A program made the position numbers and the translations under genes. Source: Lindgomyces ingoldianus (lineage: Eukaryota; Ascomycota; Dothideomycetes; Pleosporales; Lindgomycetaceae). Taken from it: a DNA stretch of 64,000 nt. Under the pieces are notes generated by a model. That model was given only the letters and a program-made list of their open reading frames with translations, was not told the origin of the DNA and searched no databases. The stretch is taken from the NCBI RefSeq assembly GCF_010093535.1, contig NW_022985171.1:139779-203778 (forward strand), given 5' to 3'. Below are positions 33,544 to 43,252 of the stretch, one piece after another. Position 1 is the first letter of the stretch. Each line of letters opens with the position of its first letter.

Positions 33544-35000
33544 TATCTGTACGTAAGTACAGCTGTGTCTGTACACGCGTACAGCTGAATTAGGTTGCCT
33601 GAAACGTTAGCTATCTAGCCTGTGCGTTAGGGGCTATGTGTACTTAAGAACCCTTTTTCTTTATATAAAAAAAAAGGGCAGTAGTTAATAATAAAAAAAT
33701 CTTTACTTACTTACCTTTTAGTACACCTCTTAGGTGTATGTTTGTTTAATTAAACTTAGGTTAACTAACACTAATTAGTCTATTAACAAACTATTTACTA
33801 TGTGCGTAGCTACGCAGAGGATATTATTCTTAACAGATAAATTTATAAGAATTAATAAAACTGCTACTGTACAAGAAGCTTACTTCTACTGTGTGCGTAG
33901 CCACGCAGAGAGGGCTTAGACGCTTACACCTACTGTGTGCGTAGCTACGCAGAGAGGGCGTGAATAAGCCTTATGCATGCCCCTAGATTAACTAATTGCA
34001 CAAAGACAAGATTAGCAACCTGCTGCGTGCGTAGCCACGCAGAGAGGGCTTACTGCTAAGCCTTTGTGCGCCCTAGAGCCTCCTGTTAATACAGGCTGTG
34101 CAACTACTCGCCTACCGCGTGCGTAGCCACGCAGAGGAGGCTCCTTATTAGCAGCCTGCCTTGCTAACACCCCTCTAGACAACTGCTGTACAAACGCAAC
34201 TAGCACCTACCCCCCCCCTTAATTAATTGCCTGCACACCCCCTAGGGATTAATCGCTCGCACAGAAGGTAATTAACCTACACCCCCCCCTAAGCTATAGC
34301 GTCTTTGTACACCTTATATAAAGAGTTGTTAGGGGTTACACGTGTGTCTAAAATAATTCTACACAGAGAGGTAGATTTAGATCTTCTGCATAATAAAATA
34401 GATACAGACTCTTCCCTACTAAAATAACAAGCTTTATACGCAGTGTACATCCTCTTAGACATGTGTGAGCTGCTAAGAGGAAAGTACACACTATAAAAGT
34501 AGAATAACTTTAAGAAATAGACAACACATAATTTTAACAACTTTTTTTATGTAGTTAAGCAAGAACTTCTTTTTGCTCTAGCTAAGCATAGGCACTATTC
34601 TAAAGGCAGGTTAAATTATACGCAAGCTAAGAAGCTAGAAGATATTATAAATAAAAAAAGCACTAAGAGTTAGCTCTAAAAAAGAAAGTAGAAGAGTAAG
34701 AAAAAAAAAAAAAAAAAAAGTAAAATTAATATATAAATAAGTAAGTAACTCTATAAAAGTAAAAAGTTGCTAGTGTCTGTACATAAGTATAGCTGTGTCT
34801 GTACACGCGTACAGCTAAATTAGGTTGCCTAAAACGTTAGCTATCTAGCCTGTGCGTTAGAGGCTATGTGTACTTAAGAACCCTCTTTCTTTGTATAAAG
34901 AGAGAGGGCAGTAGTTAATAACAAGAAGATCTTTGCCTGCTCACCTCTTAGTACGCCTCTTGGGCGTACGTTCGTTCGATCGAACCTAGGTCAACCGACA
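33544..35000 (+). mobile_element. Short non-autonomous LTR element (TRIM-like), 1457 bp
   Basis: Two LTRs of equal length, 227 bp (33544-33770 and 34774-35000), begin TGTCTGTAC (the first mutated to TATCTGTAC) and end AACTAACA / AACCGACA. The likely target duplication is TAAT (33540-33543, 35001-35004). The 1003-bp interior codes for nothing. It carries five spaced units of a TGCGTAGCTACGCA-like palindrome followed by GAGAGGGC, and several C-runs. It is inserted in pogo family B. With no gag or pol, it must have been mobilised in trans by a larger LTR retrotransposon. Confidence 0.85.
33801..34135 (+). repeat. Five palindromic units inside the TRIM-like element
   Basis: Units lie near 33801-33817, 33892-33910, 33935-33955, 34025-34045 and 34117-34135. 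The core GTGCGTAGCYACGCAGAG contains a 14-bp near-perfect palindrome. Spacing is irregular, so this is not a simple tandem array. Confidence 0.8.
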
Positions 35001-35118
35001 TAATAGCTTTAAAAGAGTTTAAAGCGCATAGTAATAAAAAAAAAGTAAAAAAGTAAGTATAAGCTAAAGTAAGTAAGCTATTCTAAAGGCGCTATAGATA
35101 GTGTAATTAGACTAGGCA

Positions 35119-35457
35119 TGTCAGATATGCGCACCTACTGTCAAGACAGGAGGAACGTTTGACGAAAGCTGCTACATAGTACGAGCAATAAGCTCGAAAA
35201 GTATGTTGCTGCAAATTGCTGCATGTTGCAGCATTTTGCAGCATTGTGCAGCATGTTGCAGCAAATTGCGGCATGTTGCAAGCTGGTCGCGCATAGGGCT
35301 AGTGCGCGAGGGACTCGGATCGGAAAAACAAAAGCCGAGCAACACGAGTAAGCAGAAAAAGGATCGAAAAACCAATACAATCAATCATCATCCCATACAT
35401 CACATCCAAACCCATCATTCATCTCAGGAAGCCTAGAAACAGTGCTTTAATCTAACA
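35119..35457 (+). mobile_element. Solo LTR with internal minisatellite (family L3), 339 bp
   Basis: The ends are TGTCAGATATGCGCAC and GTGCTTTAATCTAACA, with the 5-bp duplication AGGCA on both sides (35114-35118, 35458-35462). TG...CA ends and a 5-bp duplication identify a solo LTR. Inside, 35201-35285 holds about eight 10-bp units such as TGCTGCAAAT and TGCAGCATGT. It is barely mutated although it lies in RIPped DNA. Another copy, inverted and with more repeat units, is at 50477-50877. Confidence 0.85.
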
Positions 35458-35886
35458 AGGCATAACACACAAATGTGTAAGTAAGAAGTAGAAGTAGTAT
35501 CTAAATAATATTCTAGGCTATACTGTACTATATAGTGCTAGAGCAGGTTATTATAGGCTATAATAGAGTTTGTTAGGGTAGAGTCTTAGCAAAAGTAAGC
35601 AACTTAGGTGTGTAAGCAACTCGCCTGTGAAGTACGTTAGCTTATTCTTAATCTTATAATTAAATAAGTAAATATTATAGTAACTTAAACTCTATGCAAC
35701 TCTAGAGTAAAAACTATAACATATTCTACTACTAGGCTAGTAGCCTTTTCTTAGTATTATAAACATTATATATAAAATCTAAAATACTACAACAGTTTAT
35801 AAATAATCTATAAAAGCAGAGCTTGCTTAGAGTACGCTGTTATTTTACACTTAAAAAACATTTGCAGGAAATTATTTTATAACATA

Positions 35887-35946
35887 ATGTACTTCACAGG
35901 CGAGTTGCTTACACATCTAAGTTGCTTACTTTTACTAAGACTCTAC
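35887..35946 (+). mobile_element. Terminal fragment of pogo-like family B
   Basis: Sixty bases of the family B left end (ATGTACTTCACAGGCGAG...) follow a TA. The fragment is cut off by the LTR piece starting at 35947, and the rest of the element was not found downstream. Confidence 0.7.
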
Positions 35947-36140
35947 TGTAACGATTCTCACGAATCGTTCCATCTCGGGTCGCTTAGAACCTATCCGAAG
36001 GGTCCCTGTATCGGCCCCAACTATGACTTGACCCTGTCCCCTGCAGTTACCCCTATTCACCTAAGTATTTAGTTGCACCTCTTCCCTTAGCTAGCTTAGT
36101 AGTTTTCTAATATCCTCTGCATAAGGCCTATAGGTGTTAA
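35947..36140 (+). mobile_element. Truncated L1-family LTR
   Basis: It starts TGTAACGATTCTCACG and follows the L1 LTR through GGCCTATAGGTGTTAA, then stops; the last 100 or so bp of the LTR are missing. TCTAC occurs on both sides (35942-35946 and 36141-36145), but since the right end is not an LTR terminus this may be chance. Confidence 0.7.
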
Positions 36141-37376
36141 TCTACGTAAAGGCTAATAGGCTGATGGAGCTGGGTAGAGCAACCAGATTGTGGTTTGTCC
36201 CTATAGAGGCAGTATGGTGGCCAGGTCAAACAGTCCTGTTAGATAGAATTAGAGGTATATATGTTGCAAGATATATAGATAGTATTATAGCTCTTTAGAA
36301 AGCTAAACACTACTTAGTTTATGTAAAGAATAAACTAAACATTAAACACACCTTCTTAAAAGTTATTTAAGGTCTAAACTATATACATGTCTAAAGGTGC
36401 TAAGAACAAGTTAGATAAGTTTATGTAAGCTTACTAAGCACAACTTTATAAACTTTTTTAAACTTATTCTAACTTCCTAGCTTACCTTCTTACTAGATAA
36501 TACACTCTTTTATAGTCCTAAGTAGCTATTCTGCTTCTGTGTCTTCTAATTAGTCTGTAAGCAAGCCCTGCCCTAACCTAGCTAGATTGTAGAGCACTTT
36601 AGGTAGAGTTATGTTAGTCTAACTATAGACTGTAACACGCTGCCTCCTCTCCCTAGCAGCGTCCTTACCGCTCTGTTTGCACAACTGTGTTAGTAAGGGC
36701 TTATTTATAAAGTAGGCGTCTACTTGCTAGAAGGCATCTATAACATCTATCTTTTTTATACTAAATAGCTTGCTAGTCTTATTTGTCTTGTTATCCTTAC
36801 ACTATCCTCTACTTTAATCCTCTTTATTAGATAAAGATGCAACTCTATAGCACTTACTAGTTATTAGAGTTATTTTATATGTTAACTTTGTCCTTAGACA
36901 AATGTGTAAAGTGTGTAAAAAAAAAAATAGTAAATGCAACACCTTTATTTCTAACACTGCATAAGATTAGTTAGAGAAGGAAAAGAAAAAGCTGCTTTAA
37001 AACACTAAAGTAGTAAAAATTTATAAACAGGATTTCTAAAATAACCTAGCTTATTACTTAAAGAAAATAATAAAAGTAATAGATAGAGAGTGTTCTAAAT
37101 AAGATTATATTTAAAAATTACTAGATCTATTAGAGGCTTACTGCGTAAAGTATTTAAAGGGAGACCTCTTCTCTTTAGACAAGATAGAAGCTCTTAAGGC
37201 AGCTATAAAGGGCTAATTACTTCTCTAACCCTTTTCTATAGGTACTTATCTACAAAGGCTGCTACTATCTAGTAATAGCATAGCTGTTTTTTTTTAAAAT
37301 AGGTGCTTTATTGCCTAGTTAGTTTCTTCTAGACAAGTTTAAAGGTACTTTTATACTAATAGCTGCGTGTTCTACA
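36141..37376. other. Unresolved repeat DNA with a lightly mutated open stretch
   Basis: 36142-36290 plus has an open frame with little RIP (for example LMELGRATRLWFVPIEAVWW) that I cannot assign. The rest is AT-rich. On the minus strand it lies downstream of the chromodomain of the gypsy element and may include its 3' end or LTR, but no LTR terminus was found. Confidence 0.35.
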
Positions 37377-38340
37377 GGTTCTTAGCTAGTTTTTAGGTGT
37401 TTTTACTAGTAAGCTACCTTTTCTATTTTACTAGAAAAAAAATTTATTTCTTTAGTTACTAATAATCTACTTTACTTTATACTTAGCTTCTGTTTCTTTT
37501 TATTTTTACATAGATAAAGGGATTTCCTTAAGTGCCTTTTCTAGCTTAGAGATATAAAACTATAGGTGTATTTTTATGTGTAAGGGAAGTTTTAGCTTAC
37601 AGTTATTTTATTAGGTTTATAAGACTTTATAAGGTTTTATTTTTTTTCTACTAGTTTTTAAAAGGGTCTAGGTATTCTAAGATTTTTTGTTTTAAGGTAT
37701 ACATAGTCTCTAAGATAGATTTCTAGTCTAGGTTTATATATTTAGTTTATATATTGCTTTATTATCTTCTAACTAGATTTAGCTTTAATTGCTAACTTTT
37801 TATAAATGCTTTATAAGCTTAATAATTAGTTAATTAATTCTAAGAGATCTATAAGTTAATTTCTATATAGTGTAAAATAAGAATTATAGCTAAAATTAGC
37901 TTTGTATAGTGTCTCTTTTATTATAGCTAATTCTACAGTGTTAATAGCTAGCTATGCTATTAGAAGCTATTCTGCTTAGTTATCTTAACTGTAGAAGACA
38001 TATTTTCTTAGGTATTTCTTTACTTTTGTGTTTACTTATTTAGTTTGCCTATCTATCTATAAATAGTAAGCTATAAATAACTTATGCATTATACTAAGGT
38101 GTTTTATAGCTGCTTTCTAGAACTTGCTAGTAAATAACTTATCTTTATTAAAGATAATAATTCTAAAACATTTATATACTAACACTATATTTTATTTAAG
38201 TTTGTATATAAATTTCTTAGCTATAATAGTTTTTTCTAATAGCTATATGTGTAGATACTTTATAGTTTTATTAAGAGCTACTATTATTATGTTACATATT
38301 CTTTCTATTCTTAGTTCTTTTAATAGGGGAAGTTTTATTA

Positions 38341-40203
38341 ACGTACCTAACAGGTTGGCTGGCCACACAGGTTAGCCAGCCACTTTTGCCAAGCCCCTAC
38401 TAAAACTACCCTATTCTAGCGCAAAACAGCCTACTTTAGCTCTATATAAAGTAATACAACATAAGATATTATTTAAAGTCTACTTTTACTACTTACTTAT
38501 ACATATGCAAGTTATGCCTAGTTTAATTACACTACTTATATTACTTTTAACTTAGCTTACCTTTTTTAGTGTACACTTATGTTTTTAGCTTTTTTTTATT
38601 ACTACGCGCTTTAAACTCTTTTAGAGTAGTTAAATAAGCTTTATTTTTAACTATTAAAGTTTTTTTACTTAAATCTACTTTTTTTTATGTAATCTATGTT
38701 ATGTAGCAGCTTTATTTACTACTTAAAGCTTTATAATCTTCTTTTACACTAACACTAGCTTATATATAATAATTACTACCTCTTTTAAGACCTTTTTAAA
38801 GGCCTTTACTATAAATATTAGTAAGCTATTTATATACTTTTAAATTTTTACTTTTATAAGTGTTAATTATAACCTAAATTTAAAAGTATTACTTAAGGTT
38901 TATAACTACTAAGGCTTATTATTAATAAGTAGTAGTAGTAATAAAGTATGTAACTAGATAGTAAGAGCTATTTTAACTTATTTTAAGTTAAATAAGACTA
39001 AACTAGCGCTTTAAAACCCTTTTTAGATATTACTAAAAGTAATTACTACATTATAAGCGCATATAAAGCATAGTAGAAACTTAAGTTTTATAATATAAGT
39101 AATTTAGTTACACATAAGATCTTTAGCTTAGCGTCTATACACTTTCTTTAAAAGAGCAAAACAACTTACATTAAAAGGCTATAAAAAGTGTAATAAGTGT
39201 AAAAGTATATAAATAGTAATAATATTATTTTTCTTATAGTACTACTAGAAATTAAGTAAGTTATAGCTTTTATAGCTATTAATAATAAAAAGCTAATAAG
39301 CACTTATAACCTTTTTTTATATACTTATTAAAGTGCTTTAACTACTATAGCTTAAGCTTATTTATTATTTAGCTATTTTTAAAGACTATAATAACCTAGT
39401 TTTAAAGCAGATTTTTTTTATACTAAGTAAAAAAGTAATAGTTAGCAGCTTTTAAAAATAATAAAAAGTAAAATAGCCTACTTTATTATATTAATGCTTT
39501 AGATAACTATTATTTACTTTTTATTACTTTACTATATTGCCTTTAGCTGTTTTTGTTTTTTTAAAGCTGTAATAACTACTCTAGTTAATATTTAGCCTAT
39601 TATAAAGCTTAACTTATTAAAGTTATATGTGTTTTTATTTTAGATACTATCCTTAGCTTATATGTTAGCTACTAGGTAAAACTAGCTTTAGATAACCTCT
39701 AGATTTTTATAAAGTGCTTTTTTATAATTATACTTATAATTAAACTTTATTATAAACTTAGAGTAGTGCTTAACCTACATACTAGGCTAGTTTAAGCTAA
39801 CCTAGCCTAGATTACACTCTGCGCGTAAGAAATTAGCTATATTAGCTATAGCTATAAGCCTAAGAGGAAATCTATGTGTAATAAGCTTAAGTATATACTT
39901 AATAACTACTTTTTTTTTAAGCTTAGTTAGATTCCTTAATTTAAGCTAGCATTCTACTTATAAAGGCTGTCTAGCGTGTTAATTACTTAGTGTTATATAA
40001 AAGACACTATAAATAGCTGCAGCATGTTATAAGAAAAGTTTTAAGTTTTATTTAAAAGCTTAAAAAGTAAGCTATATTTAACATTCTTTAAAAAATTTAA
40101 TCTAGTGTTATTGTTAAGGCATTATGTAGAGAGGTAGAGTTTAGTAGAGGCTTAGCAAAAGTAGCCAGCTAACCTGTGTAGCCGGCCAACCTGTTAGGTA
40201 CGT
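38341..40203 (-). mobile_element. pogo/Fot1-like element, family A, full-length 1863 bp
   Basis: Ends ACGTACCTAACAGG and CCTGTTAGGTACGT are flanked by TA (38339-38340, 40204-40205). Transposase remnants read on the minus strand. It contains the roughly 730 bp missing from the 1132-bp copies. It is inserted in the gypsy-1 integrase core; the frame continues across the site once the element is removed. Its ends are more mutated than those of the short copies. Confidence 0.87.
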
Positions 40204-40215
40204 TATAAAGTCTAT

Positions 40216-40452
40216 TGTTAAATAGGCTCTAACAGCTAGCTGCTTATAGTATAAGCACTTAAGTAGCAAGAGTAAGAGTAATATGTTTCTAGTTCTATTA
40301 CTCTTATCTTTTCTTTATATAGAGGAAAAGAGGGATATTTAAATGTTTACACACAAAGGTTTATGTATAAGTATTATATAACATAGATATGTAGTTCTAC
40401 TTGCGCGTAATTACTTATATCTAGATTATAATGCTGCTGCTGTGTATAAACA
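40216..40452 (-). repeat. copia-1 3' LTR
   Basis: It begins TGTTAAATAGGCTC and ends GTGTATAAACA. The outer side is little mutated and the inner side is mutated. Confidence 0.8.
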
Positions 40453-40898
40453 CTAGTAACTTTTCTTTTTATCTAAAGAGTTACCTTTTGTACATGTTAC
40501 TTTCTTTCTGTTTATGTAAGTTTATCTAATTATGTTCTACTTTTACTTTACTTTATTTATTAAGACTTACCTTAGTAATACTATTTATTAAAATAAGCTA
40601 GTTACACTATATAAATAGCTTTATAAATAGTGTAAAGTGTTTTAAGCTATTATTATCTAGCCTTTATACACTTACTTTATAAGTAATTTAGCAGTGTATA
40701 AACTATTTTATGTAGAGTTTTATACTAGAATAGTATAAGATCTTTATATAGGCAGGTGTGTAAAGAGGTGTATATAATAAGGTTTTTTTTTTTTTTACTT
40801 TTTTTTCTTTATTTTTTACTTTTTAAGCTTTACTATATAATTCTTTAGCTCTTTTCTCTTTTTATAGAGTACTAACAGTGACAGATACTCCTGCCTGT

Positions 40899-40935
40899 AC
40901 ACACACACACACACACACACACAGAGAGAGAGAGA
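40899..40935. repeat. (AC)n(AG)n microsatellite in copia-1
   Basis: The AC run spans about 40899-40922 and is followed by an AG run to 40935. The inverse version (CT)n(GT)n occurs at 46300-46351 in copia-2, so the microsatellite is an inherited part of the element's 3' region. Confidence 0.9.
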
Positions 40936-42972
40936 TGTCTCTCTAGCCTTCCTCCTCTACCTCTAGCGCTGTTAGTGCAGGCGTCTTTAACGTCCTTGTG
41001 TAGTCTAGTAGCCTAGGGCGCATTTATGTTACTCTTTTAACTAGTTTTACTGCTAATTAGTAGTTTATTTAGCATTTTAGTATAAATATATAAATTTTTT
41101 TAGCTTTTTTACTTCTTTTTTATATAAAATGCTAATTATAAATAAGCTAAAAAGTAGCATGTAGTAGCTTTACTATTTTATAATATTAATATTATCTTAC
41201 TTACTAGCACTAATCTGCAGCTGTAGGTAGTAAAAGTTATGTGTTATAAAGGGTACTTTTATGTAGTTTTAGTTTAGAGTTGTAGTTAAGTTTTAGTAAC
41301 TTTATATACTTATTATTATAGTAGCAGAGCTATAGTCTGCATTATAACTACTATATATAAGAAGTAGTAGCTTTTTTTTTTTTATATACTAGATAAATAA
41401 ACTATTTTTTTTATATATTTTTTTTTCTAATCTTATAATAAGAAAAATAAGTATATATAATAAAAAAAAATAAAAAAGATAAGCTTTATATAAAGGTGTT
41501 ATTAGTCTAGTTAGTTTAGAGCATTTTTACACATAGGATCTAGCTAGTCTATAGATGCTTTTATTTAGACAGAGAGGCAGTTAGTTAAAACTAATAATTA
41601 AAAAGCCTAGTTTAGTGTTTTATTTATACATATATTTACTAAGTTGTCTTTACTATTAATTTACTTTATTTTAGTAATTTCTTTTTTTTATATAATTTAT
41701 AGAGTAATATAATGTTAATTATAAGTTACTTTTTACTAGTAGTGCTTAGCTTAATAAAGTAATTATATAAAAACTTTAAATTTATGCAGATTACTACTAA
41801 AATTAGTAGTAGTTTAAGTGTTTATATAATTTACTATAAAGTTATACTAAAAGTAATTATATTATTAAACCTTTTAACTATTTTATATAGTTTACTAGTA
41901 AAGACACTTCTAGTTACTCTTTTACACTTAGTAGAATTTTAGTATATAATGTTACCTAGTATTTTAAAGTAGTTACTTTACTTTATATAGTTTTTATTAC
42001 TTAATATAATTAAAAATTTTAGCTATAAGCTAAAGTTTTTATTATTAGTAAGTAATTTATTTATAAAGATAAATAGCTTTACACTATTAAGCTATAATAG
42101 TAAGAAAGTAAGACTACACTTACTATTATCTATTTACTATTAGATTTATGTGTTAAGTGTGTTAATATTATTATGTAAAAGGTCTATAGTTTATGCAGTA
42201 ATAAAAAAGTTAAATGCTGCCTTTAGTTAACACATAAATGCAATATATACCTTTCTTATATGTTACTTAATATATTATTATGCAGCATCTTTATTCTTTA
42301 GGTTAATTATATAAAGGTAGCTTACTTATTTTTTTTAAGTAAAAACTACTGTGTTATGTGTAAGTTTAATTCTTCTACTGTTAAACTTAATAAGCTGCTT
42401 TTTTACTAAGATAGTTTTACTTTTTATGTAGAACTTTACTTTTTATAGTTTTTTCTTTTCTTTTTATGTAAAATTCTTTATTATAATGCTTAAAGTGTTG
42501 TCTATTTATAGGCTAGTAATACTAAAAGTGTGCTTTTCTTTATTAGTAATTAAAAGGTAGGGGTTGTATAAAAAGATGTGCATATATAGCTTTTCTTTAT
42601 AGTAGTTATAGTATGTCTTAAACTAATATAGTCCTAATTTAGTAGCTTTATATAAAGGTTGTATAACCTAGAGTATTATATTTAGTAGAAAGCTCTAGCG
42701 TATCTTCTTTAGTAGCTTTATGTACAGTGTGCGCATAAGCTTATCTATTAATTAGATGTATACTTATATAATATTACATAGTTTAAAATGCATTCTGTAT
42801 ATAGCTCTTAGGCTTGCTTTTATAGCTAAAAGTAGTCTCTAGCTTATTCTCTAAATAGTTAGTAACTAAGTAAGAATTTCTTTTTTTTCTTTGTCTAAGT
42901 AGCTAGTAAACACTAGGCAGGATTTTTTATATAGTTAAGTTGTTTTACCTTTTACTTTTTATATAAAGTAAA

Positions 42973-43252
42973 TGTCTGTACGCAGCAGCAGCGTCACGAT
43001 CTGGATACGAGCGATCGCGCACAAGCAGGACCACGTATCTATGTCACATAATGCTTGTGCGCGAACCTCTGTGCGCGAACATCTAGATATCCCCCTTTTC
43101 CTCTGTACAGAGGAAAGACAAGAGCAATAAAACTAGAAACATGTTGCCCTTACTTTACCTACCTTGTACGCTGTGCACACTGTACACTACTCTTACTTTT
43201 ACTACTTAAGTGTTTATACTATAAGCAGCTAGCTGTTAGAGCTTATTTAACA
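42973..43252 (+). repeat. copia-2 5' LTR
   Basis: 280 bp, starting TGTCTGTACGCAGC. The first 150 bp or so keep CG-rich sequence (GCGATCGCGC), and the last part is less altered than the interior of the element. Confidence 0.85.

Larger units (their letters stand above)
29952..35637 (+). mobile_element. pogo/Fot1-like element, family B, 1861 bp plus three nested insertions
   Basis: It is bounded by ACATACTTCACAGGC... and ...GCCTGTGAAGTACGT with TA duplications at 29950-29951 and 35638-35639. Subtracting the nested pogo copy (31083-33100 plus TA), the short LTR element (33544-35000 plus 4 bp) and the solo LTR (35119-35457 plus 5 bp) leaves 1861 bp. That equals the length of the nested pogo copy after its assembly duplication is removed. 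The plus strand holds a degraded pogo-type transposase: AIANIANSLH near 30310 (compare MAN.ll) and downstream DDE-core remnants. TAG/TAA stops are dense, so it is inactive. Confidence 0.88.

Noticed and set aside
33801..34135. Spaced palindromes as a CRISPR-like array
   Set aside because: Spacing is irregular, the sequence lies within an LTR element and the genome is fungal.
35942..36145. TCTAC on both sides of the truncated L1 LTR as a target duplication
   Set aside because: The right side is not an LTR terminus (about 100 bp are missing), and the host pogo element does not resume after it.
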